Source: DAOUJI01 sp965224415 (GTDB taxonomy: Bacteria > Chloroflexota > Dehalococcoidia > Lucifugimonadales > JAGWBF01). From it: DNA of 64,000 nt. Numbering within the stretch: position 1 is the stretch's first letter; each line of letters begins with the position of its first letter. The translations under genes and the position numbers were made by a program. The stretch is from contig CBDCZB010000004.1 of NCBI GenBank assembly GCA_965224415.1, forward strand, positions 124,001 to 188,000. Reading direction: 5' to 3'. The notes below the pieces were generated by a model. It was not told where the DNA came from. It saw only the letters and a list, made by a program, of their open reading frames with translations, and searched no databases. This document shows, in pieces, positions 17,435 to 25,588 of the stretch.

Positions 17435-17478
17435 GGCCCAAGCCGAGAATGTGGGCTCATTGAGGCAGGAGACGTTTG

Positions 17479-18273
17479 ATGGACCTGGGACTTAAAGGTA
17501 AGACGGCCATAGTCACCGGAGGCAGCAAGGGCATCGGACGGGCCGTGGCGTTGGCCCTGGCTCGTGAGGGCGCCGACGTGTCGATATGCGCCCGAGGCAT
17601 GTCGGAACTCGAAGCGGCGGCCGCCGAGGTTCGGGCTGAGACAGGCCAGCGAATCCTGCCTGTGCAGGCGGACATGAACGACCCGGCGGCCATAACGCGA
17701 ATGGTCGACGCCACGGTCAATGAGCTTGGCGGGGTGGATATCCTGATAAACAACGCGGTGAACTCGTCAGCCGCTCCTTTCATGGAGCTCACGGACGAAC
17801 AGTGGATGAACCACATCAACGTCAAGGTGATGGGATACATCAGGTGTTCCAGGGAGGTCTTGCCTCACATGACGGAACGGGGTGGAGGCCGGATAATCAT
17901 GATTGGCGGCATGGCTGCCCGGAGACCGGGGCGGCTCACAAACAGCAATGGCGTGACCAACTCTGCCGTGTCGAATCTGGCTAAGAACCTATCAGACCAG
18001 TTCGCACCCCAGGGCATATTGGTCAATTGCATCCATCCCGGCGCCACCAAGACTCCACGCCTTGCAGAGCTCATGGAGCGGCGCGCCAGGGACGCTGGCA
18101 TCGACGTGGAGGAAGAGGAGCGGAGAGAAGCCTTGGCGACTCCCATCGGACGGATGATCCTACCTGAGGAGGTGGCCGACCTTGTCCTCTTCTTTGTGTC
18201 GGACCACGCCGCGGCCATCACAGGCCAGACCATCGCTATAGATGGAGGCTCAGCCCAGGGAGTCTTCTATTAA
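17479..18273 (+). CDS. Short-chain dehydrogenase/reductase-like protein without the YxxxK motif
   Basis: A 265-residue Rossmann protein of the SDR family. The cofactor motif TGGSKGIGRA is at residues 13-22, Asp66 sits in ADMND, and LINNAVNS replaces the usual NNAG. The active-site segment reads NGVTN (157-161), where Tyr and Lys are expected, and the catalytic Ser region is MIGGMAA. It therefore keeps the NAD(P) fold but lacks all three classic catalytic residues. The end DGGSAQGVFY matches SDR tails. The ATG at 17479 follows AGGCAGGAG. It sits after mmgE/prpD and is probably transcribed with it. Confidence 0.85.
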   Translation: MDLGLKGKTAIVTGGSKGIGRAVALALAREGADVSICARGMSELEAAAAEVRAETGQRILPVQADMNDPAAITRMVDATVNELGGVDILINNAVNSSAAPFMELTDEQWMNHINVKVMGYIRCSREVLPHMTERGGGRIIMIGGMAARRPGRLTNSNGVTNSAVSNLAKNLSDQFAPQGILVNCIHPGATKTPRLAELMERRARDAGIDVEEEERREALATPIGRMILPEEVADLVLFFVSDHAAAITGQTIAIDGGSAQGVFY

Positions 18274-18354
18274 GCCCGTTTTCGACCCGTCCACTACAGG
18301 TGGACTCCTGAAGACTATAGACTCCTTGATAAGGCATGGGCTGAGAGCGGGTGG

Positions 18355-19254
18355 ATGAAGACCATAAGGCGATTTTTGGCGCCGATGTTCCTTACGTTGG
18401 CCGTGCTGTCCTATGCCGCCTGCGCATCTGACGATCCTACTTTGCCCGCCGCGATTGACACCCCTGCACCAGCAAAGGGCGTAACTGTTCAAATCATCTC
18501 CACCGACTTGAGCGTGGGCCGCAACAGAGTGGCCTTCGCGCTTCTAAATGAGTCCGGCGGAGTGGTTTCAACGCCGAACGTAAGCGTGAGCGCAACGGCG
18601 CCTGGCGCCGATTCAACACCCAGTCAGGCGGTCCGCCCGACCTTTAGGAAATGGCCCCTAGGCGATTTGGGGATATACACGGCACAATTGGACTTCTCTA
18701 CAGCCGGCGCTTGGGGGTTGAGCGTATCGATAATGGGTTGGGGTGGCGTTGATGGGTCTGGCGGAGCGATGATGGAGGTGAAGGCTGAAAGCTCCACCCC
18801 AGCTATAGGTTCGCCCGCTCCGGCCAGCCGAAATAAGACTATAGACGACGTGGAGAGTCTGGAGCAGCTTACAACGGCGAACCCACCCGATCCTGAACTC
18901 TACCGGTTTACCATCGCCGATGCGTTGGCCCTTGGTAAGCCGTTGGTGGTGGTCTTTGCGACCCCGGCATACTGCAAAACAGCTACCTGTGGTCCGCAGT
19001 TGGGGGAGATAGGGACATTGAAGGAGCGGTTTGAGGCACAGGCCGGTTTCATCCACGTGGAGGTGTTCGACGATCCCCATCTGATCCAGGGTGACCTTGA
19101 ACGCGCTGTTCCTGTGCCCGCCACTGAGGAGTGGGGTTTGCTGACCGAACCGTGGACCTTCGTGGTGGACTCGAACGGCGCCGTTGCGGCGAAATTCGAA
19201 GCTTTCACCACCGCCCAGGAGATAGAAGAGGCCTTGCTCCCGCTGCTGAATTAA
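18355..19254 (+). CDS. Lipoprotein with Ig-like N-terminal and thioredoxin-like C-terminal domain
   Basis: A 299-residue exported lipoprotein: signal peptide with lipobox ending at Cys23 (SYAAC). A beta-rich region (about 45-145) resembles FixH/YtkA-type domains. A thioredoxin-like domain follows from about residue 185 (PLVVVFATPAYCKTATCGPQ). The two Cys are in a C-x4-C arrangement followed by GP, known in other extracytoplasmic thioredoxin-like proteins, rather than CxxC. WTFVVDSNGAVAAKFEAFTT near the end matches the thioredoxin beta sheet. It ends 2 bases before a convergent lipoprotein gene. The redox partner is unknown. Confidence 0.75.
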   Translation: MKTIRRFLAPMFLTLAVLSYAACASDDPTLPAAIDTPAPAKGVTVQIISTDLSVGRNRVAFALLNESGGVVSTPNVSVSATAPGADSTPSQAVRPTFRKWPLGDLGIYTAQLDFSTAGAWGLSVSIMGWGGVDGSGGAMMEVKAESSTPAIGSPAPASRNKTIDDVESLEQLTTANPPDPELYRFTIADALALGKPLVVVFATPAYCKTATCGPQLGEIGTLKERFEAQAGFIHVEVFDDPHLIQGDLERAVPVPATEEWGLLTEPWTFVVDSNGAVAAKFEAFTTAQEIEEALLPLLN

Positions 19255-19256
19255 GG

Positions 19257-19565
19257 TTAGTCGGTCACTTCCATAGCCAGCAGCCCTTCGTCGGTCTCAC
19301 GGTAGAGCACCGTCACTGGCTGTCCGAAAACCTGGTGCTCTTTCAGGTGCGATGGCGTGAACCCAATCGGCCCTTCGGTCCTGAACGCCCATAGCACTCC
19401 GTCGTCGTCTCTGACCACCAGCGATTGCACCTCGGTCAGAGAGGCTGGCTGCACTCCGACCACAGCGCCCCTAATCTTCTTGATATCGTCCCCGCCGCAA
19501 GCTGCGCCGGACAGGGCTGGGATGGTAAAGGCGGCTAATGCCGCTGCCAGGAGAACGCCTCTCAC
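19257..19565 (-). CDS. Small putative lipoprotein of unknown function
   Basis: A 102-residue protein with a hydrophobic N terminus and a lipobox-like end (SGAACGG, Cys23), then a compact beta-rich domain containing VVGVQPASLTEVQSLVVRD and EHQVFGQPVTVLYRET. Not recognised as a family. It follows the propeller lipoprotein gene on the same strand by 17 bases, so they are likely one operon. Confidence 0.65.
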   Translation of the reverse strand: MRGVLLAAALAAFTIPALSGAACGGDDIKKIRGAVVGVQPASLTEVQSLVVRDDDGVLWAFRTEGPIGFTPSHLKEHQVFGQPVTVLYRETDEGLLAMEVTD

Positions 19566-19582
19566 ACTATCGACGGCCCATG

Positions 19583-20680
19583 CTACCAGTTAGGTGCGTA
19601 GTCGGCAGCTGAATTATTCGTCAGGCGCGTCTGTTCGGTCCCATCGGCCTTCATGACGATAATCTCGGCGTTGCCTGGGGCGTCTGAGACGAAGGCAATG
19701 CGCTTTCCGTCAGGTGACCAGACAGGCTGATTGTCCGTAGCCTCGTTATAGGTAAGCTGACGCTGATCGCTGCCATCGGAGTCCATTACGAAAATTTCAG
19801 CGTCCCCGTCTCTCTCGGAAACAAAGACTATACGGTCTCCATGCGGCGACCAGGACGGTTGATAGTCACGGGAGTCGAAGCTGGTTAAAGGGCGTTCGTT
19901 CTCGCCAGTGTCGGACATCGTGTAAATCTCTTCGTTGCCGTCCCGCATGGAAATAAAGAGGATGAGATCTTCCTCTGGGGACCATTGGGCGTTGCGGTCG
20001 TCGGCTTCCGTCAGGCGTTTGATGTCCACACCGTCCGGGTTGCGTGCGAAAATGCCCGGCCCAGATTCGGAGGCCTCGCCAAGATTGAACACCACAAAGC
20101 CTCCGTCGGGCGACCAGCCGGTCAGGCTCGGGACGGTCTCTCCTGTCGAATACACGGTGTTCAAAGTCCCTTTGTCCCCGTCGGCGTCGATGAGGAGAAT
20201 TTCGTTGGCTCCTTCTCTCTGGGAAACGAACGCAATGCGCTCGGCGTCGGGCGCCCACAGGAAATTGCCGTCGGGTCCCTGTATGTTCGTAACTTTAGAG
20301 TTGGCGGGATCCTCCCTAGTGGGGTCTATCTTGTGTATCTCCCGGTCTCCCGATTCGTCGGAAACGTAGGCTATCCACTTGCGGTCGGGGTCCCATCTCG
20401 GCTCCCCGTCAAAGACGCTGTTGGCAGTGAGGCGTATAATTTCGTCTCCGTTGCCGTCGCGGTCGGAGTCTTTCGAGTCCATGACGTATATCTCCGGGTT
20501 GCCGTCCCTCTCCGACACGAAGGTGATCTGGTCGCCTCGGCCTCCGCCCAGGCAAGCCCCGGCTAGCAGGGCTATCAAGGCCAAGGCGCAAAGGAGAACC
20601 CCGAACAACCGTAACGGTTCGGACCTGAACAGGCGCGAAGTCGGAAAGCTCGGTGAGGCGTTTACCTCCCGCCGGTGCAT
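19583..20680 (-). CDS. TolB/PD40-type beta-propeller lipoprotein
   Basis: A 365-residue lipoprotein (Cys43 after ALIALLAGAC) with six to seven PD40 propeller repeats. Each is built on a pattern like ITFVSERDGNPEIYVMD, followed by RLT and then WSPDG or WDPDR. Examples are RIVFVSERDGDAEIFVMDSD near residue 268 and RIAFVSDAPGNAEIIVMKAD near residue 312. Such propellers resemble the TolB C-terminal domain but occur here without Tol-Pal genes, so a protein- or glycan-binding surface role is only a guess. A TGA-TAGAAT element lies about 30 bases upstream of the ATG. A small lipoprotein gene follows. Confidence 0.85.
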   Translation of the reverse strand: MHRREVNASPSFPTSRLFRSEPLRLFGVLLCALALIALLAGACLGGGRGDQITFVSERDGNPEIYVMDSKDSDRDGNGDEIIRLTANSVFDGEPRWDPDRKWIAYVSDESGDREIHKIDPTREDPANSKVTNIQGPDGNFLWAPDAERIAFVSQREGANEILLIDADGDKGTLNTVYSTGETVPSLTGWSPDGGFVVFNLGEASESGPGIFARNPDGVDIKRLTEADDRNAQWSPEEDLILFISMRDGNEEIYTMSDTGENERPLTSFDSRDYQPSWSPHGDRIVFVSERDGDAEIFVMDSDGSDQRQLTYNEATDNQPVWSPDGKRIAFVSDAPGNAEIIVMKADGTEQTRLTNNSAADYAPNW

Positions 20681-20807
20681 CGTCCACCCCTCTCAACACT
20701 TATTGAGCCGATTCTATCAAACCGGCCCCTGGACTGAGAAAGGGAATGGAAGGCGGATTTTGGCGTAACCGCAGCGATGTTTTGCTTCAGGAACCGCCAC
20801 CGACACC

Positions 20808-21614
20808 CTAACCGCTCAAGCTGCGGGCAAAGGCAAGCCACGTCCGGGCGCAAGGAGCAGGCAGTATGTGTTGGACGAACCCACGAACTCCGGGGAAGAC
20901 CACCCGGCGTCCGTTAGGAAATATGTCCGAAGCCTGCCTGAAGTCTCCAAGGAACTCTCCCTCGATGTTTTCAGCCGCCATAATCAGGACGGGAATCTGG
21001 ACGTCCTTGAGAAGGGGTCGCAGGTCGGGCATAGCGTCGGCCGAGCCCTCGAACGCCATTACCACCGCCGGGTCAGTGGAGGCCATCTGGTCTATGTACC
21101 ACCGAGTATATGCGGGGTCCACGATTAGCGGGTCCATCCTCCTGGAAATGGTGTCCTCGACCCAGGCGCGTATGCCTTCCCGCTCGATCAGCTCGGCGGC
21201 GATTACATTGCTCTGGGGATTGGCGAAGTTGGTGGGCGACGTGCAGGTCGTCAGGCTCAGCAAGCGCTCCTGGTGCAGGGTGGCGAACCGCATGGAGATA
21301 GTCCCGCCAACGGTCTCGCCCACCAGGTGGAACTTATCCAGGCCCAGGCCGTCGGCAAGTTGGAGTATGTCGTCGGCGTAGCTGTCAAGGGACCATTTGA
21401 AGCCCGGCTTCACTCTCTCCGAGTCGCCCATCCCCCTCATGTCCATCCTGACCACCCTGTAGTGGCGCGCTAGAATGGGCGTCCATCCGAACCACATGCG
21501 GTGGCTCTTGGCCATGCCGTGGTGGAGTATGACAGTCTCCGGTTCAGTCCAGGGGTCGGTGAAGTCGTCAATTGTGTAGAAGAGTTCCATGCCGTCCCGC
21601 AGCTTGAATCTCAT
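20808..21614 (-). CDS. Alpha/beta hydrolase with Thr at the nucleophile position
   Basis: A 268-residue alpha/beta-hydrolase-fold protein. VILHHGMAKSHRMW is at residue 28 and RMDMRGMGDSE near residue 57. The elbow LVGETVGG has Thr101 (ACC codon) where Ser is usual, and FVQHILP near residue 246 gives a His. IPVLIMAAENIEG is where the acid loop normally sits. Either Thr acts as a weak nucleophile or the protein is non-catalytic. It sits downstream of the interrupted LLM oxidoreductase gene on the same strand, 31 bases away. Confidence 0.8.
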   Translation of the reverse strand: MRFKLRDGMELFYTIDDFTDPWTEPETVILHHGMAKSHRMWFGWTPILARHYRVVRMDMRGMGDSERVKPGFKWSLDSYADDILQLADGLGLDKFHLVGETVGGTISMRFATLHQERLLSLTTCTSPTNFANPQSNVIAAELIEREGIRAWVEDTISRRMDPLIVDPAYTRWYIDQMASTDPAVVMAFEGSADAMPDLRPLLKDVQIPVLIMAAENIEGEFLGDFRQASDIFPNGRRVVFPGVRGFVQHILPAPCARTWLAFARSLSG

Positions 21615-21645
21615 GGCTCCCTCCGGTCTATGCTGAAGTCCTGGT

Positions 21646-22590
21646 CTATACCTTGGGGATGATGTCTTTGGCTAGCCAGTCCAACCTTTCCAGGGTGGCT
21701 GGCATGTCCTGGCCTCGGGCGTCGAAAATCAGGTGCTTGGCCCCGGCCTCTTTGTAGGCTTGGACGTCGCCGATGATGTCGTCAGCGCCTCCGGTGAACC
21801 TGCGCCGCTTGCCGCCCTGCATGGGCAATGCCGAATCGTACAAGGGCGCTTTGAGCGACAGCTCGATTTCTTCCGGGTCACGCCCAGCCGCTTCGGCGTA
21901 TTGGGCCAGCACTTGCAGGTCCTGGACCACCTCCTACGGTTCCAGGGGAGCGACCGGCTGGGCGCCCAGGGGATGCCAGCCGTCGCCCAGGCGGGCCGCT
22001 CTCCGGATGGCCGCGCGGCTCTGGCCGCCTACCCATATCGGCGGATGGGGCTTCTGTACCGGCTTGGGCAGGAAGGTGAAGCCGGAAAAGTCCACGTACT
22101 TCCCGTGGAACTCCGGCTCATCGGATGTCCACAGCTCTATGATGGCCTTGAGGTACTCGTCGCTGACGGCGCCGCGCTCTTCGAAAGGCGGCAGGTCCAA
22201 CGCTTCGAACTCCTCTCTCATCCAACCCACGCCGATTCCCAGGGTCAGCCTTCCCTTGGACAGATAGTCCAGGGTTGCCAGCGTCTTGGCCACGATGACC
22301 GGATGCCGATTGGGAAGTATCATTACGCTGGGCACCAGACGGAGCTTCGTGGTGGCGCCGGCCAGGAAGGTCAGGAGAGTAAGCTGCTCCAGATAGTCTC
22401 CGCCCTCTCCTCCGGGGAATTCTCCGTTTACCGTATAGGGATAAGGAGACTCGATGGTTTTGGGGATGATGATATGGTCTCCCACCACCGCGCAATCGAA
22501 TCCAAGCTCCTCGCCCTTCTGGGCCACGGCGATTAGATTGTCGGGGGTGGCGTTGGGTCCAGTGTTGGCGAGGTAGAATCCGAACTTCAT
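21646..22590 (-). pseudogene. LLM-class (F420-dependent) flavin oxidoreductase interrupted by one in-frame TAG
   Basis: Two open segments in the same frame are separated by a single TAG (21936-21934). The first, 218 residues from the ATG at 22590, has the luciferase-like core: MKFGFYLANTGPNATPDNLI, VVGDHIIIPK near residue 35, PNRHPVIVAKTLATLD near residue 94, and KGRLTLGIGVGWMREEFEAL near residue 112. The second continues EVVQDLQVLAQYAEAAGRDP to the family C terminus. Joined length is about 315 residues, normal for the family, and nothing else looks damaged. Either a recent nonsense mutation, a sequence error, or two polypeptides (a GTG with GGAGG-like context follows the stop). These enzymes reduce or oxidise substrates with F420 or FMN. 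Confidence 0.85.
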
Positions 22591-22739
22591 TCCTTCCTCC
22601 TGCAGGGCTGGGGTTTTACCAGGGGTTTACGGGTTATCCTAACACATTAGCCCGTAATAGGACGCTTCCACAGGCCGGGTGGGCTATGGTGTGGCCTATA
22701 ATGTCAGGGCCGGAAATTCCTGAAACGGGAGGTTGTCGT

Positions 22740-23156
22740 ATGCCATCGCTTAACCTGGAAGAAGCCGAAAGAATTCTGGCGGCGGCTAAGGCAAAGGTCC
22801 AGGAGATGGGAGTGAGACTCTCCGTGTCGGTGGTGGACCCGCGGGGAGACCTCATCGCCATGTTTCGCACCGACGGGGCTTCGTGGAGGACGCCCCTGAT
22901 TTCCCGGGGCAAGGCGGTGGCTGCGTCCTGCTTCGGAATGTCGTCAAAAGACCTGGAAGAGCGGTTTAGCATGCCCTTCATGCAGGGTTTCATGGCGATG
23001 CAGGGCGGCCACATGATTCCGGGACAGGGGGCTTTGCCTGTGTTCCGGAACGGGGAGCTGATTGGCGCCGCCGGGGGCAGCGGGGGGAGCGGACAGCAGG
23101 ACGAGGACGCGGTAAGGGCAGGCATAGAGGGCGCAGGCTTTAGTACGGCGGCTTAG
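22740..23156 (+). CDS. GlcG/HbpS family heme-binding-like protein
   Basis: A 138-residue protein of the GlcG/HbpS (DUF336) family. It begins PSLNLEEAERILAAAKAKVQ, continues LSVSVVDPRGDLIAMFRTDG near residue 32, then SRGKAVAASCFGMSSKDLEE near residue 58, and ends with the Gly-rich IGAAGGSGGSGQQDEDAVRA. Members include the heme-binding HbpS and a subunit-like partner of glycolate oxidase, but no such partner is here. ATG at 22740 is preferred (GGGAGG upstream) to a longer frame from 22686. Confidence 0.85.
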   Translation: MPSLNLEEAERILAAAKAKVQEMGVRLSVSVVDPRGDLIAMFRTDGASWRTPLISRGKAVAASCFGMSSKDLEERFSMPFMQGFMAMQGGHMIPGQGALPVFRNGELIGAAGGSGGSGQQDEDAVRAGIEGAGFSTAA

Positions 23157-23202
23157 ACCTAGCGTCAACCTTTCACGTATTTCTCATCCAGGTACCCATA
23201 CA

Positions 23203-23892
23203 TTGGCAAGAATCTCGTTTTGTAGCTCCGTGTGCAAGATAGCCTTGTCGTCAGTGGGAAAGGCGGGTGCCGTGCTGGCCGTGGCGCTTCTGATTGCGTC
23301 GATGTCGGCCTGCGGCTCAGAGCCTACACCGACCGCCACGTCGGCGCCGACATCGACGCCATTACCTGATCCAACCGTCACGTCTACACCCAGACCGACA
23401 GCCACTTCTACATCTAGTCCTACGGCCACACCCTCCCCTGTGGCTGCTCCGACTCTGACGCCTACTGCTACGCCCACTTTCACCCCTACACCCGCGCCTA
23501 CAGCCACTTCCGTGCCCCCAGAAGTTGCGGTAAGGGCGGTGATAGGGGGGAAGTCGTTTAGCCTGGAGGTGGCGGACTCGTCGGAGGAGAGGCGGCTTGG
23601 ACTGGGCGGGAGGAACGGTCTGGAAGAGGGACACGCCATGCTTTTCGTATGGCCCGAGGAACGTCCGGTGACTATGTGGATGAAGGACGTACCCTTCGAT
23701 CTGGATGCCGTATTCTTAGACAAGGACCTGAAGATAGCCGCCATTCACGCTATGAAAGCGCAGCCTGGAGAGTCCCTTGACGACCTCGTTCGTTACAGAT
23801 CGGGGGAGCCGGTGAAGTACGTCCTGGAAATAGCTGGAAGCTTAGCTGAGGAGTGCGGATTCGCGCTAGGAATGGACGTCAGGCTGGAGTGA
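23203..23892 (+). CDS. DUF192 family lipoprotein with Thr/Pro stalk
   Basis: A 229-residue exported protein: signal peptide and lipobox (IASMSAC, Cys37), a low-complexity stalk of TPTAT/TPTP units (about 38-105), then a DUF192 domain with SEERRLGLGGRNGLEEGHAM near residue 126, PVTMWMKDVPFDLDAVFLD near residue 149 and a region ending YVLEIAGSLAEECGFALGMD. DUF192 proteins are small extracytoplasmic domains of unknown function, once called YdhG-like. The start is a TTG codon, the best option giving a full signal peptide; no strong RBS is seen. Confidence 0.85.
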   Translation: MARISFCSSVCKIALSSVGKAGAVLAVALLIASMSACGSEPTPTATSAPTSTPLPDPTVTSTPRPTATSTSSPTATPSPVAAPTLTPTATPTFTPTPAPTATSVPPEVAVRAVIGGKSFSLEVADSSEERRLGLGGRNGLEEGHAMLFVWPEERPVTMWMKDVPFDLDAVFLDKDLKIAAIHAMKAQPGESLDDLVRYRSGEPVKYVLEIAGSLAEECGFALGMDVRLE

Positions 23893-23894
23893 AC

Positions 23895-24185
23895 CTAGTA
23901 GACGTCCAGGGTGAACCTGGGGCCGTTGGAAGAATAGACGAAGTCGAGCAGTGATTCGCTCAGATGAGCGTTCAGTTCCAGGTCCACTAGAAGCACCGGC
24001 GTGTCCATGAACTCCACCACCTGGTCATGGGCTCCCTTTTCGTCGACGACTATGCCGAAATCTCCGTCGCCCACCCACATGGGAGGAGTGGCCAGACGCA
24101 GGAATTTGCCCAGTTCCAGGTCCCTGATTTCCAGGATGCGGTGCAATTCTTCTTTTGCGGACTCCGTAACGTCGAACAATCCCAT
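23895..24185 (-). CDS. IscA/HesB-like domain protein without the cluster-binding cysteines
   Basis: A 96-residue protein with the A-type carrier fold pattern: GLFDVTESAKEELHRILE at the start, LGKFLRLATPPMWVGDGDFG near residue 25, VVEFMDTPVLLVDLELNAHL near residue 57 and a C terminus FVYSSNGPRFTLDV. In IscA-type proteins three Cys bind iron or a cluster; this sequence has no Cys at all, so it belongs to the Cys-less IscA-like group and is unlikely to carry a cluster. The ATG at 24185 is preferred to the longer frame starting at 24260, which lacks family similarity. A strong promoter lies upstream. Confidence 0.7.
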   Translation of the reverse strand: MGLFDVTESAKEELHRILEIRDLELGKFLRLATPPMWVGDGDFGIVVDEKGAHDQVVEFMDTPVLLVDLELNAHLSESLLDFVYSSNGPRFTLDVY

Positions 24186-24285
24186 CCGCCGGGTCGTGAA
24201 TGTTTGGGAAAAGCAGACAGCCCAACGGACCTCGCGGGGCACCCCTGACGGGGATTCCAACTCAGCTCATTGGACCGTACCGAAG

Positions 24286-24315
24286 ATTGTAGCACACCCG
24301 GAATCGAGTTGTCAA
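24286..24315 (-). promoter_or_regulatory. Promoter for the IscA-like gene
   Basis: On the minus strand TTGACA (24315-24310), an 18-base spacer ending in TGC, and TACAAT (24291-24286). Predicted leader about 95 bases, with a small hairpin (CCCCGTCAGGGG) in it. Confidence 0.75.
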
Positions 24316-24368
24316 CTTTTTGTATCTGAGCCAAAATTTCCCCAGCTTTTCCTAACGGAACTGACCAC

Positions 24369-24860
24369 CTAACGGCTAGCGCAGTAGCCCCGAATTCCCG
24401 TTTCCACCACGAAACTATCCGTCAGATCCCCTAATGCCAAGTGTGGCTCATATTGACCGGCAGCAATGTCGCACAAGTGGCCGATCAATTCCTCGCTCCC
24501 ATCCACACCCATCTGCGCGAGGTCATCGAGGGAATCCACCCCTTCCAGCGCCTCCCGGAGAGTATCAACCACCTCTTCCACCAGGCCCTGGGCCTGGTCC
24601 ATCAAGGGGACTGGTGTTGGCGTCGGGGTCGGGACTGGGGTTGGCGTCGGGGTCGGGACTGGGGTTGCCGTTGGGGTCGGGACTGGGGTTGCCGTTGGGG
24701 TCGGGACTGGGGTTGCCGTTGGGGTCGGGACTGGGGTTGCCGTTGGGGTCGGGACTGGGGTTGCCGTTGGGGTCGGGACTCCGGCACAGGCACTCAACAG
24801 CAGAATTCCAAAAGCTATCGTACCCACCAAGATAAACCTAAGCTGCATCGGATTAGTCAT
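24369..24860 (-). CDS. Lipoprotein with octapeptide PVPTPTAT repeats
   Basis: A 163-residue lipoprotein: lipobox LLSAC (Cys25), then a stalk of seven-plus copies of an eight-residue Thr/Pro/Val unit (about 29-85), then a small domain with QGLVEEVVDTLREALEGVD near residue 90 and ending GIRGYCASR. The C-terminal domain is not recognised; it has two Cys (about 130 and 160) that could pair. The stalk is encoded by perfect 24-bp repeats and is probably length-variable, acting as a spacer across the envelope. Confidence 0.75.
   Translation of the reverse strand: MTNPMQLRFILVGTIAFGILLLSACAGVPTPTATPVPTPTATPVPTPTATPVPTPTATPVPTPTATPVPTPTPTPVPTPTPTPVPLMDQAQGLVEEVVDTLREALEGVDSLDDLAQMGVDGSEELIGHLCDIAAGQYEPHLALGDLTDSFVVETGIRGYCASR
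24613..24780 (+). repeat. 24-bp minisatellite, 7 units
   Basis: Seven consecutive 24-base units; units 3-7 (24661-24780) are identical, unit 2 differs at two positions and unit 1 at three. They encode the Thr/Pro stalk of the overlapping lipoprotein on the minus strand. A whole number of codons per unit means copy-number change keeps the frame. Confidence 0.9.
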
Positions 24861-25036
24861 TTCGTTCCCCTGCCTTAATCAAGGTCGCCTTGATTCTACG
24901 AGGCGCGTCAAACGCAGGATGAATTCGGGGCAATTTTAGTTATGCACTTCCCTCATCAGTCGAGGGGAATTCGGGGTTCAGATTAGAGTTACCGGAACTA
25001 GGCCTACTTGGGACGAAAACTAGGAGTATGGATGCT

Positions 25037-25405
25037 CTAGGATGTTTCAGTGGGCAGCAAGCCTTCGAGTCGTGCCACGAACTGGAGTACGTTGTCCAGG
25101 TCGCGTTGTACTATTTCAGGGGTCAGCCAGTCTTCGTAGAAGTTGATGTGGAGGTTGTGGGCTTGGGCAAACAGACCGAGCAGCTCCGAACCGCCCGTCT
25201 CGCTGTCCAACGCCCTGACCGCCTGGAAAAGCAGGACATGGTTGTCGTGTCGCCAGCCCCGTTCCGAGGCTACGGCCTTCACCATTTGGGCGGCGGAACC
25301 CCACCCTTTTTCTGAGGCTTGGCGCAGGTCGCGGGCGGCGTACTCCGCTTTAGCCTGGGCCTCAAGGCGGCGGCTGGCTTCGCGATAGGTGGCGGTTGTG
25401 GTCAT
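25037..25405 (-). CDS. PaREP1/HEPN-like helical protein, putative
   Basis: A 122-residue all-helical protein. Its centre, RDLRQASEKGWGSAAQMVKA (residues 25-44) followed by VASERGW, HDNHVLLFQAVRAL and NLHINFYEDWLTPEIV, resembles PaREP1/DUF-type HEPN-superfamily proteins that associate with small nucleotidyltransferases. The usual R-x4-6-H RNase motif is not evident. No partner nucleotidyltransferase gene is adjacent. Single gene with an extended -10 promoter. Confidence 0.55.
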   Translation of the reverse strand: MTTTATYREASRRLEAQAKAEYAARDLRQASEKGWGSAAQMVKAVASERGWRHDNHVLLFQAVRALDSETGGSELLGLFAQAHNLHINFYEDWLTPEIVQRDLDNVLQFVARLEGLLPTETS

Positions 25406-25425
25406 GCTCTCCCCTCTCTAAACGC

Positions 25426-25434
25426 ATTGTAGCA
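25426..25434 (-). promoter_or_regulatory. Extended -10 promoter of the PaREP1-like gene
   Basis: TGC-TACAAT on the minus strand, 21 bases before the ATG, with an RBS AGAGGGGAGAG between; no clear -35. Confidence 0.5.
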
Positions 25435-25506
25435 CAGCGCCCCATTCTCCTCTTCCTCTTTGACTGCCCTGTGCTTGTCGTAGGATAAAGGCAAGACCGG
25501 GAATTC

Positions 25507-25535
25507 TTGACACCTCTCAGGCCCCAATCTAAGAT
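25507..25535 (+). promoter_or_regulatory. Promoter of lysA-holB
   Basis: TTGACA (25507-25512), 17-base spacer, TAAGAT (25530-25535); predicted start near 25542 and a leader of about 47 bases. Confidence 0.7.
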
Positions 25536-25588
25536 TGTGCCCACTACAAGAACGGCGCCTATCACGGCACCGAAAGAGAGTCCGACCC

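Noticed and set aside
24613..24780. CRISPR array
   Set aside because: Units are contiguous with no spacers and encode a protein stalk.
24434..24939. Long open frames on the plus strand across the Thr/Pro repeats
   Set aside because: They mirror the 24-bp repeats of the minus-strand lipoprotein, with Gly/Arg/Val-rich translations typical of a shadow frame.
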